Assembly: GCF_000614125.1 (NCBI RefSeq)
Contig: NZ_BAKJ01000027.1
Span: forward strand, 1-64,000
Reading direction: 5' to 3'
Length of the DNA: 64,000 bases
Source of the DNA: Bacteroides rodentium JCM 16496
GTDB lineage: Bacteria > Bacteroidota > Bacteroidia > Bacteroidales > Bacteroidaceae
Below the pieces are notes generated by a model, which saw only the letters and a list, made by a program, of their open reading frames with translations, was not told where the DNA came from and made no database searches. The position numbers and the translations under genes were made by a program. How positions within the stretch are numbered: position 1 is the first letter of the stretch; each line of letters starts with the position of its first letter. Shown one piece after another: positions 1 to 8,525 of this stretch.

Positions 1-7
1 TAACTGT

Positions 8-1774
8 CTATCGCCTGACATTCAGTAATCCATTGCCATTCTTCACTGGATTCCATCCATCAAGCCCTTCAAGCACATCCTCCATCTTATACCCCTCCAT
101 CCCCTCAGTTGGTGAGAGAAAGAGGCACGTACACGGGGATTGGCCCCCTCACCACGGCTCTCGTACTCGGCATAGAAAGCCGTCTTCTCATTCGCCTTGT
201 TGCCCCAATTGTTCCACCCGGCAGGCAAGATGTGCCTACCCAATTCACAATGGATGAAAACGGCTTGCGCATAAGGACGCCAAGGGCGGGAAAGATATAC
301 ATTGTCCACACCGGAATCTGCCGTCAACTTGCAGTCATAAAAAACATACCCGTACTTCTGCCCTTTATCCGTGGAAGGGGCCGTTACATAACCATTGCCC
401 TTGCTATGGATGTGGCAACGATTGAATACCGCAACAGACCATCCGAAAATAAAATCGACCGTACCCTCTATATAGCAATCTTCAAAATACTGCCGGACAC
501 CCTTACCGTAAGTATAAAGCGTATCCTGATAACCAAAGAAGCGGCAATTCTTGAAGTACACACGGTCGGCACTGACAAAACATGCCACAGCCTGCCCTAC
601 CGGACCGGAACTGTTTTCAAAAGTAATGTTCTCCGCATAGAAATCGGGAGCATAGATATAGCAGGATGAAGAGCCGGAAGTCCCCTTGTTCTCCCCAAAG
701 CGGTTGGGCTTATCGGCATAGTCGTCATAAGAAAGGACAGTACCCTCCTGTCCCAACAACGAGACGTTGATTTTGCTTTCGGGAACTACGAGCTTTTCCT
801 TATAGATTCCTTTTCGCACCAAAATGGTAGTACGTACCCCCTTACGGAAGTCGTACTGCATCGATAGCCTCCTGCACAGTAAAGAAATCGCCGCTTCCGT
901 CCTGGGCTACCACAAAATCGTAGTGACGGACATATTGTGCCAACTCCGGTACAGCCCCGGCAATGGCATCCACCGTCAGCCCGGCTATAACGCGAGCACC
1001 GTATACATTGAGATGAGTATTGTCTTCACGACCTTTAGGCATAGCAGGAACCGCGTTGGGAGCTATCCACATAAAGAGTTTCTTCGACTTCTCAGGTCCC
1101 AATCCCTCTACCAGGTCGTGGGTAATTTTATTCATATCTACAAACGGCACATTCAGTTCCTTAGCCACATTGCGTGGAGACTCCAGATAAGCCCCATGAG
1201 TATCAATCAGCGTATTGCCCTCTTTGGGATGTACGGCAGCAGAAGCATCCCGTTTGGCATCCGGATTGGCATCATTGCGGAAATCATCCTGATTAACGGC
1301 ATCTTTCACCGTCTGCGCATCGGCAGTTAAACCAAATTTACGCCTTACAATGGAATTGAACAATACCGGGATTCCGCCTTTGGCACGTGTCTCGTCAACA
1401 AATTTACGCAAGTTCGCATCAAAGGTACTTCCCGGGGCTGTGTGACGGGCTGCTTCCGGTTTCTCATCGTTATGCCCAAATTGTATAAAGACGTAGTCTC
1501 CTTTCTTAATTAAAGAAAGCACCTTGTCCCAACGTCCCTCATCAATAAAGCTCTTGGAACTACGGCCATTCACAGCATGGTTATCCACCAATATGTCTTC
1601 AGAAAAATAACCGGGCAACATTTGTCCCCAGCCTCTTTCAGGATTACCTCCCGTCAAATTTTTGTCGGCCATTGTAGAATCACCAATCATAAAGATGGTG
1701 ACAACCGGTCTATCGGACTTAAAAGCCGAGAACAGAAAGAACAAGCCTAAGAACAGAATCAATTTATGTTTCAT
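8..1774 (-). CDS. Rhamnogalacturonan acetylesterase - pectin methylesterase (CE8) fusion, frameshifted
   Basis: Two-domain secreted enzyme that should remove acetyl and methyl esters from pectin. Residues 1-20 are a signal peptide. The first half is an SGNH/GDSL esterase with FMIGDSTMADK (nucleophile Ser), GHNDEKP and the C-terminal DNTHLNVYGA Asp-His block. The second half is a CE8 beta-helix with YQDTLYTY, GTVDFIFG and LSRPWRPYA. The reading frame breaks near 850-855 (AIDAV, then DFRK in another frame) and again near 104-107. After the second break the correct frame runs through DGWNPVKNGNG to a TAG at 8-10. Last gene of a leftward operon with the CE8 and GH105 genes. The breaks look like small deletions, possibly sequencing error. 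The family calls are firm; intactness is uncertain. Confidence 0.85.
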
Positions 1775-1795
1775 GATGATATTAATAAGATATGG

Positions 1796-2761
1796 TTATA
1801 TTTCCGGATTCCAGTCTCCGCATAGTCTGAAAATGAACTTTATATCATTGTACTTTTCTGCTTCTTCCTGAGACAATTGCCTGGCCCACCGCACGCGTCC
1901 TTCAGCAACTCCACCTTCCCCCGTACTTCCATATTCGGCATAACGGGCAGTTTTCTCATTCGCCGGATTGCGCCAATTGTCCCAGCCAGCCGGACAAACG
2001 TGCTTGCCCAGTTCGCAATCGATGAACACTGTGGCTGCATAAGGACGCCACGGGCGACCCAGATAAACCTTGTCCACACCGGGAGCAGCCGTCAGCTTAC
2101 AGTTTTTGAATACATACCCCACCTCAACATCTGCCGGAGTGGATGCTGCCGTAATATACGAATTCATCTTGCTATGAACGGTACATCCCTCGAACAAGGC
2201 AGTGGAAGGACCGAAGATAAAATCCGTAGTGCCTTCTATATAACAATTCAAAAAGAAGAGACGGGTACCGCCCGCTCCAGTATAAACGGTGTCCTGATTT
2301 CCCAGGAAACGGCAATCTGCAAATATCAGGCGATCGCCTTCCGTATGAAGAGCCACTGCCTGCCCCAGGCGGGGGGCATTATTCTCTATCGTAAGATTCC
2401 TGAAAGTAATGCCACTCCCCTCTACCTTCAGGGTATAGGTACGGAAAGTTCCCATTTTATTGATATTGGCATGGTCGTCATACGTAATGACAGTATTCTC
2501 CACACTCTCACCCACAAACTCCACATTTTCAATCCAAGACGGAACAATCACCTTTTCCCTGTATATGCCGTCTTTGATGAATACCGTCACCTTATAGTCC
2601 ATAAAAGCGCGAATACCCTCCATGGCTTCCGTCAAGGTACGGTAGTCTCCTGCCCCATCACACGCTACCACGATATGACGTTTCCAATCCGTTTGTGCGG
2701 ACAACGGCATTGCCAAGCAAAGCAATGCTGCCATGAATGTACACTGTAGCAACCTTTTCAT
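1796..2761 (-). CDS. Pectinesterase (CE8), secreted
   Basis: Hydrolyses methyl esters of polygalacturonan. The 321-residue protein starts with a signal peptide (MKRLLQCTFMAALLCLA...SAQ) and carries the CE8 signatures NQDTVYT, GTTDFIFGP (catalytic Asp) and LGRPWRPYA (Arg/Trp) in the expected order. Length matches a single-domain CE8 enzyme. The start codon overlaps the GH105 stop by 4 bases, so the two are translationally coupled. The enzyme is paralogous to the CE8 half of the next gene, which follows after about 20 bases. Likely periplasmic or outer-membrane exposed. Confidence 0.93.
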   Translation of the reverse strand: MKRLLQCTFMAALLCLAMPLSAQTDWKRHIVVACDGAGDYRTLTEAMEGIRAFMDYKVTVFIKDGIYREKVIVPSWIENVEFVGESVENTVITYDDHANINKMGTFRTYTLKVEGSGITFRNLTIENNAPRLGQAVALHTEGDRLIFADCRFLGNQDTVYTGAGGTRLFFLNCYIEGTTDFIFGPSTALFEGCTVHSKMNSYITAASTPADVEVGYVFKNCKLTAAPGVDKVYLGRPWRPYAATVFIDCELGKHVCPAGWDNWRNPANEKTARYAEYGSTGEGGVAEGRVRWARQLSQEEAEKYNDIKFIFRLCGDWNPEI

Positions 2762-3993
2762 TTCCGGTTAACGGTTTCCTTAACCTCTTGAAGACGTTCC
2801 CACTCCAATGAACCCAGAATAAACGGGCCGACTGCTTTGGGGTCATTATTGCGGATTGTCTCGTTGATATAATAATCATAGTCTCCCGAACGGTAGTTCT
2901 TCCCCCCCAATCCAGCTACGGCACATGCCCGGGTAATGGAAACGACACCATTCTTATCCACTTCGATAAAGTGGTCGAGAATACCTTGATACCCTTTGAC
3001 AGCCACGTCCAGATAGGATTTGTCGAGATACCCTTTACGCACTCCCTTGAACAGAGAATAGACAAACATGGCAGAACAAGAAGACTCCAGATAGTTGCCC
3101 GGCTCACCGCTTTTGTCCAACACCTGGTACCACAGCCCGGTCTTGTCATCTTGCAGACGTTTCACCATATCGGCCAGATGATTGAATATCACCAACATTG
3201 AATCCCTTCCCGCCTCATGCGGCGGAATAAAATCAAGTGCATCGACAAATGCCATGGCATACCAGCCCATTGCGCGTCCCCAGCTATGGAGAGACTGTCC
3301 CGTTTCCTTGTCCGACCAGCGTTCCTTCCGACTTACATCACAAGCATGGCGATACAAGTCTGTTTCAGGGTCGTAAGTATGACGGGCTGCCATTAGGAAC
3401 TGGTTGATTACGTCCGCATAATCTTCCACCCGATTATTGCGGTAGGCATATTCAGCATAGAAAGGCGCCCCCATGTAGATACCGTCCAACCACACCTGAT
3501 GCGGATAAATCTTCTTGTGCCAAAACCCACCGTCCTCATTACGCGGATGGTCGTCAAGCTGGCTGCGCATCAGTGCCAATGCCTTCTTGTATTTTTCGTC
3601 TTTTGTCTGCTCGTAAATACGGAAGATAAACTTACCGGAGTTGATGCGGTCAAGGCTGAACTCTTCACGCTTGTACATTTTGATACTCCCATCAGCATTC
3701 ACCATCGTATCAGCATATGCCAAAGCATAATCATAAATTTTCTCATCTCCATAGCGGTCATACACATCCAACATAGATTGCAATTCCAGCCCGTGGCAAT
3801 AATCCCATTTCAGTCTCGGTTGAAAATCGAGCTGCCATGATTCCGGACATCGAATCATTTCCGACTCTACCATACGCACAGACCAAGGCTGTTCACTACT
3901 TACACGTTGCGCCCACATCCCCAACGGGAAAGCCAACAGTATTGCAGATACAATAAATTTACAAATTGAATTATTCTTCATGCAGTCATTCAT
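2758..3993 (-). CDS. Unsaturated rhamnogalacturonyl hydrolase, GH105 (YteR/RhiN type)
   Basis: Removes the 4,5-unsaturated galacturonyl residue left by pectate or rhamnogalacturonan lyases. The 411-residue protein has a signal peptide after an alternative start (MKNNSICKF, residue 5). The GH105/GH88 alpha-barrel signatures visible are WDYCHGLELQ, YADTMVNADG, HSWGRAMGWYAMAFVD and DDKTGLWYQVLD. First gene of the leftward pectin operon; a -7 box lies at 4027-4034. Its product enters the keto-uronate route that the divergent kduI and transport genes serve. Confidence 0.93.
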   Translation of the reverse strand: MNDCMKNNSICKFIVSAILLAFPLGMWAQRVSSEQPWSVRMVESEMIRCPESWQLDFQPRLKWDYCHGLELQSMLDVYDRYGDEKIYDYALAYADTMVNADGSIKMYKREEFSLDRINSGKFIFRIYEQTKDEKYKKALALMRSQLDDHPRNEDGGFWHKKIYPHQVWLDGIYMGAPFYAEYAYRNNRVEDYADVINQFLMAARHTYDPETDLYRHACDVSRKERWSDKETGQSLHSWGRAMGWYAMAFVDALDFIPPHEAGRDSMLVIFNHLADMVKRLQDDKTGLWYQVLDKSGEPGNYLESSCSAMFVYSLFKGVRKGYLDKSYLDVAVKGYQGILDHFIEVDKNGVVSITRACAVAGLGGKNYRSGDYDYYINETIRNNDPKAVGPFILGSLEWERLQEVKETVNRK

Positions 3994-4026
3994 TTTTTTG
4001 TATTAGACCAGTTTTATTTCTAAGAA

Positions 4027-4034
4027 CAAAAGTA
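4027..4034 (-). promoter_or_regulatory. Bacteroides -7 box of the GH105/CE8 operon
   Basis: The minus strand reads TACTTTTG (TAnnTTTG consensus) about 35 bases before the GH105 start. No good TTTG -33 box was found at the normal spacing, as is usual for activator-dependent carbohydrate operons. Confidence 0.45.
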
Positions 4035-4103
4035 ATGCTTTCTTTCCAAACGAATGTGTACTTTTCAACACAGAGGGTGTATTATTTGGTTTTCGTGTGC
4101 GGA

Positions 4104-4142
4104 AACGAGCAATTTTGTGCACGATAACGACCAATTTCGTCC
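4104..4142. promoter_or_regulatory. Direct repeat, candidate activator site between divergent pectin operons
   Basis: Two copies of AACGASCAATTTYGTSC at 4104-4120 and 4126-4142, exactly 22 bases apart, sit in the divergent promoter region. The helical-phase spacing suggests a dimeric activator such as a hybrid two-component or AraC-type regulator. The regulator is not in this window. Confidence 0.45.
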
Positions 4143-4179
4143 AAAATCGTCCCATTTACTAATAATTATGCTTTTCAAG

Positions 4180-4210
4180 TTTGATTAATTGAGAAAAGGT
4201 CTTATTTTTG
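4180..4210 (+). promoter_or_regulatory. Promoter of the EIIC-kduI unit
   Basis: TTTG at 4180-4183, a 19-base spacer, then TATTTTTG at 4203-4210. This is an exact match to the Bacteroides sigma-ABfr consensus. It gives a leader of about 58 bases before the ATG at 4274. Confidence 0.75.
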
Positions 4211-4273
4211 ACCCGGTTTTTAATTCATACTATTGCAAAAACAAACTCAATTACCTAATTAAATCACAAGAGA

Positions 4274-5665
4274 ATGGAACAAGTTTTTGGTTATATCATC
4301 GGCTTAGGAGCAGCAGTGATGATGCCTATAATCTTTACAATTTTGGGTGTATGCATCGGCATTAAGTTCAGTAAGGCACTAAAGAGCGGTCTGCTGGTAG
4401 GTGTCGGTTTCGTAGGTCTGTCGGTCGTCACTGCGTTGTTGACCAGCAGCCTCGGTCCTGCCTTGAGCCAAGTCGTTGAAATTTACGGCCTTCAGTTGAA
4501 GGTATTCGACATGGGATGGCCCGCAGCTGCGGCTGTAGCCTATAACACATCGGTAGGTGCATTCATCATTCCGGTATGTTTGGGAGTAAATCTTCTGATG
4601 TTATTAACGAAAACAACCCGTACGGTCAATATCGACCTTTGGAACTACTGGCATTTCGCATTTATCGGCGCAGTCGTTTATTTTGCCAGCGACAATATCT
4701 GGTGGGGCTTCTTCGCCGCTATCATCTGCTACATCATTACCCTGATTATGGCCGACTATACCGCCGACAAATTCCAGAGATTTTACGACAAGATGGAGGG
4801 TATCTCCATTCCACAGCCTTTCTGCGCAGGTTTCGTACCATTTGCCGTAGTCATCAATAAAGCATTGGACAAAATCCCCGGTTTTGACAAATTGAACATC
4901 GATGCGGAAGGCATGAAGAAGAAATTCGGCTTGCTGGGTGAGCCTTTGTTCCTGGGTATTCTGGTCGGTTGCGGTATCGGTACCTTGTCTTGCAAGAACG
5001 GTCAGGAACTGGTAGACAAGATACCTTATATATTAGGCTTGGGTATCAAGATGGGCGCCGTAATGGAGCTGATTCCGCGTATCACTGCTTTGTTCATCGA
5101 AGGCTTGAAGCCTATTTCCGATGCTACCCGCGAGCTGATTGCCAAGAAATTCAAAGGTGCTGTCGGCCTGAACATCGGCATGAGTCCTGCATTGGTTATC
5201 GGCCATCCTGCAACGCTGGTGGTTTCCCTGCTGCTGATTCCCGTAACCATATTGCTGGCTGTCATCCTGCCGGGTAACCAGTTCCTGCCTCTGGCATCAT
5301 TGGCCGGAATGTTCTACCTTTTCCCGCTGGTACTGCCCATCACGAAAGGAAATGTAGTAAAGACGTTCATCATCGGACTCGTTGTACTGACCATCGGTCT
5401 TTATTTCGTAACAGACCTCGCCCCCTATTTCACACAAGCAGCCCACGATGTATACGAGAAGACACAAGATGCTGCCGTGAATATCCCCGCCGGCTTTGAA
5501 GGCGGCGCACTGGATTTTGCATCCAGCCCCTTCGCTTGGGTCATTTTCCACCTGACCTACTCGTTGAAATGGATAGGCTCCGGTATCCTTGTATTATGCA
5601 CATTGTTCCTGATGATTATGAACCGTCGTGCCATCATCAAATACCAGAAATCAATCAAAAATTAA
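4274..5665 (+). CDS. PTS galactitol-family EIIC-like permease (GatC family)
   Basis: Polytopic inner-membrane protein of 463 residues with about ten hydrophobic segments, the size and layout of the galactitol/SgcC EIIC family (conserved stretches around GVGFVGLSVVTALLTSSLGP and GMSPALVIGHPATLV). No EIIA, EIIB, EI or HPr gene is nearby, so it probably acts as a facilitator or secondary carrier. Its position directly ahead of kduI and opposite the pectin operon suggests that it imports pectin-derived keto-uronates. That substrate is inference. Confidence 0.85.
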   Translation: MEQVFGYIIGLGAAVMMPIIFTILGVCIGIKFSKALKSGLLVGVGFVGLSVVTALLTSSLGPALSQVVEIYGLQLKVFDMGWPAAAAVAYNTSVGAFIIPVCLGVNLLMLLTKTTRTVNIDLWNYWHFAFIGAVVYFASDNIWWGFFAAIICYIITLIMADYTADKFQRFYDKMEGISIPQPFCAGFVPFAVVINKALDKIPGFDKLNIDAEGMKKKFGLLGEPLFLGILVGCGIGTLSCKNGQELVDKIPYILGLGIKMGAVMELIPRITALFIEGLKPISDATRELIAKKFKGAVGLNIGMSPALVIGHPATLVVSLLLIPVTILLAVILPGNQFLPLASLAGMFYLFPLVLPITKGNVVKTFIIGLVVLTIGLYFVTDLAPYFTQAAHDVYEKTQDAAVNIPAGFEGGALDFASSPFAWVIFHLTYSLKWIGSGILVLCTLFLMIMNRRAIIKYQKSIKN

Positions 5666-5692
5666 AAGTTAAAAATTAAATAGTAACGGATT

Positions 5693-6647
5693 ATGAAAAA
5701 GTTAGTACTTGCATTTATGATGGGAGCAGCTGCCATGGCAGCCAATGCCCAAGTGAATTACAAAGTGCAGACCGCCTGCCATCCGCAGGATGTGAAGCAT
5801 TATGACACGGAACTTCTGCGCAGCAGATTCATGATGGACAAAGTCATGGCTCCGGACGAAATCAACGTAACCTACACCCTCTACGACCGATTGATTTACG
5901 GTGGCGCCATGCCGGTGAACAAGACATTGAAGTTGGAAGTGTTCCGTGAACTGGGTCCGGAAATCACTTACTTCCTCGAACGCCGCGAACTGGGTGTCAT
6001 CAATACCGGTGGTGACGGAGTGGTCACTGTAGACGGTAAGGAATACCCCATGAAGTATAAGGAAGCCCTTTACGTAGCTGCGGAAATAAGGAAGTAACCT
6101 TCAAAAGCAACGACGCTACCAATCCTGCCAAGTTCTACATCAACTCGGCTCCGGCCTACAAGCCTATGTTACCCAGCTGATTACTACCGATGCCAAGCTT
6201 CAGAAAGCCAACCCCAAGAAATATGCACTGGGCATCTCCGACCATTATGGAAAAATGGAGGACAGCAACGACCGTATCGTAAACCAGCTGATTGTGAAAG
6301 ATGTACTGGAAAGAGTGAAAGACGGTGGTACCAACCAGTTGCAGATGGGACTCACTGAACTGGCTCCCGGTTCTGTATGGAATACCATGCCTGCCCACAC
6401 ACACACTCGCCGCATGGAAGCTTACTATTACTTCAACCTGAAACCCGGCAACGCTATCTGTCACTTGATGGGCGAACCGCAGGAAGAACGTCTGATATGG
6501 CTGCACAACGAACAAGCTATCACTTCTCCCGAATGGTCCATCCACGCTGCTGCCGGAACCAGCAACTATACTTTCATCTGGGGTATGGGCGGTGAAAACC
6601 TGAAATACAGCGATAAAGACGAAATCAAATACATCGATATGAAATAA
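5693..6647 (+). CDS. kduI: 5-dehydro-4-deoxy-D-glucuronate isomerase, frameshifted
   Basis: Converts 4-deoxy-5-keto uronate to 3-deoxy-D-glycero-2,5-hexodiulosonate in pectin breakdown. The zinc cupin signature [15 protein letters not shown] and a downstream His ([12 protein letters not shown]) are present. Unlike cytoplasmic KduI of enterobacteria, it begins with a clear signal peptide ([20 protein letters not shown]), implying periplasmic action. Two single-base losses break the frame: near 6076-6079 (GTAGGCTGC reads GTAGCTGC) and near 6164-6166 (CCTTATG reads CCTATG). Restoring both gives one continuous protein of about 318 residues. Follows the EIIC gene by 27 bases. Confidence 0.92.
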
Positions 6648-6666
6648 AGTTGCCCTGCAACGTCCG

Positions 6667-6701
6667 ATAGGCATGGACATAAATAATCCATGCCTATTTT
6701 T
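6667..6701 (+). terminator. Rho-independent terminator after kduI
   Basis: ATAGGCATGGA and TCCATGCCTAT form an 11-bp perfect stem with a 9-base loop, followed by a T run. Confidence 0.85.
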
Positions 6702-6757
6702 GTCATTTTCTACATCCTTTTTACCAAATATTACACCTCAAACAACACACAAACCCC

Positions 6758-6765
6758 TACATTTG
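6758..6765 (+). promoter_or_regulatory. -7 box of the MFS transporter gene
   Basis: TACATTTG matches TAnnTTTG and lies 23 bases before the chosen ATG at 6789, downstream of the kduI terminator. No clear -33 box. Confidence 0.4.
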
Positions 6766-6788
6766 CATCAAAATATAAATCTATTATC

Positions 6789-8278
6789 ATGAGTACATTT
6801 CAAAACACCACGGGGCGGATGACCAATTACCGTTGGATTATCTGCGCCATGCTATTCTTCGCGACAACCGTCAACTACCTCGACCGCCAGGTTCTTTCAT
6901 TGACCTGGAAAGATTTCATCTCCCCCGAATTCCACTGGACCGATACACACTACGGCTACATCACAGCTATCTTTTCCATCGTCTATGCCTTAGGCAATCT
7001 GTTTGCCGGACGTTTCATCGACTGGATGGGAACGAAAAAAGGGTATTTATGGGCCATTGCCGTATGGTCTATCGGCGCTTGTATGCACGCCCTCTGCGGA
7101 CTTGCCACAGAAATGACCCTCGGCATTGAAAATGCCGCCAACATGATTAGCGCTACCGGTGCATTGGCCTCTACCATAGCCATCACCAGCGTTTACTACT
7201 TCATTGCCGCCCGTATCATACTGGGCATCGGTGAAGCAGGAAACTTTCCTGCCGCCATCAAGGTGACGGCCGAATATTTCCCCAAGAAAGACCGTGCCTT
7301 CTCTACTTCCATCTTCAATGCCGGCTCTACCATCGGAGCACTGATAGCCCCATTATGTATCCCTACCTGGCCCGCTACTTCCAACGCATGGGCGTGGGCA
7401 ACGGCTGGGAAATGGCTTTTATCGTTATCGGCGGATTGGGCTTCATCTGGATGGGACTGTGGATGTTCATGTACAAGAAACCTGATGAAAATCCACACGT
7501 AAACGCAGCTGAGCTGGCATATATAGAACAAGACAAAGACAACGAGGAGAGTAAAAAGGCGACTGCTCCGGCAAGCAAAGACGAAAAGAGCATTTCTTTC
7601 CTGCAATGTTTCAAATATCCGCAGACCTGGGCTGTATTTTTCGGCAAGTTCATGACTGACGGCGTATGGTGGTTCTTCCTCTTCTGGGCACCTGCATACA
7701 TCTCGGACGTTTACGGATTCTCCTCAGATACTCCCACAGCACAGATGCTTATCTTTGTGCTCTATGCCATCACGATGTTGTCCATCTATGGCGGGAAATT
7801 ACCCACCATCATTATCAACAAAACCGGTAAGAATCCCTACGCCGCACGCATGCAAGCCATGTTCATCTTCGCACTGTTCCCGCTATTGGCATTGTTTGCA
7901 CAGCCATTGGGCAACAAGGAAGTATTTGGCGAACAAGCCTATTGGTTCCCGATTATCATCATAGGTATTGCAGGCGCTGCCCATCAGTCCTGGTCGGCCA
8001 ATATCTATTCTGTGGTAGGTGATATGTTTCCCAAAAGCACCATTGCCACCATTGTGGGAATCGGAGGTATGGCGGGCGGTATCGGCTCATTCCTCATCAA
8101 CATGAGTTCCGGTTTGCTGTTTGACCATGCTGACAAGACACAAATGGTATTTCTTGGATTCCAGGGCAAGCCTGCCGGATACTTCATCATCTTCTGTGTA
8201 TGTGCAGTGTCCTACTTGATAGGCTGGTGCATCATGAAGGCACTGGTTCCGAAGTACAAACCGATTATAGTGGACTAA
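6789..8278 (+). CDS. MFS transporter, hexuronate (ExuT/ACS) family, frameshifted
   Basis: Twelve-helix major facilitator of the anion:cation symporter type. Key parts are RWIICAMLFFATTVNYLDRQV in helix 1, GNLFAGRFIDWMGTKKG (loop 2-3 motif A) and GIGEAGNFPAAIKVTAEYFP in helix 4. Likely imports galacturonate or its unsaturated derivatives. The start at 6789 (MSTFQNTTGRM) is preferred to the upstream in-frame ATG because it follows the -7 box and leaves the usual short N-terminus. A one-base loss around 7346-7363, in a C-rich stretch, splits the gene. Its own transcription unit, between two terminators. Confidence 0.88.
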
Positions 8279-8282
8279 ATTC

Positions 8283-8313
8283 AAAAAGCCTTTTCTCACG
8301 AAAAGGCTTTTTT
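8283..8313 (+). terminator. Rho-independent terminator after the MFS gene
   Basis: AAAAAGCCTTTT and AAAAGGCTTTTTT pair around a short loop and end in a T run, 5 bases after the stop codon. The reverse strand is also A/T-flanked, so it could act in both directions. Confidence 0.85.
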
Positions 8314-8366
8314 CGTTCAATTACAGTCAAAAACAAAAAACTGTAAATGGAACACAATTTAAGATG

Positions 8367-8440
8367 AAAAAAAGGGAAGTCTCACGACTTCCACAATTCT
8401 TCTAACCTTAAATCTAAATCTCTATGAAAAAAACGTGATG
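8367..8440 (-). ncRNA. Candidate short non-coding RNA (or terminator of the helicase operon)
   Basis: Reading the minus strand, a TATCTTTG box (8441-8448) is followed by about 70 bases without an ORF, then a perfect hairpin GGAAGTC-GTGA-GACTTCC (8375-8392) and a run of seven U (8367-8373). This is the layout of a short independent transcript. The same hairpin could instead just terminate the leftward helicase operon, whose stop is at 8526. No good -33 box was found. Confidence 0.45.
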
Positions 8441-8525
8441 CAAAGATAATGGTTTATCTCACACAGCGTTATTAATAAACTCTATAAAGAAGCAGAAAAT
8501 ATTTAAGATTTACTAAATAAGACGG

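Noticed and set aside
8424..8438. Mini-ORF ATGAAAAAAACGTGA near 8424
   Set aside because: Four codons only; more simply explained as part of the opposite-strand sRNA or leader.
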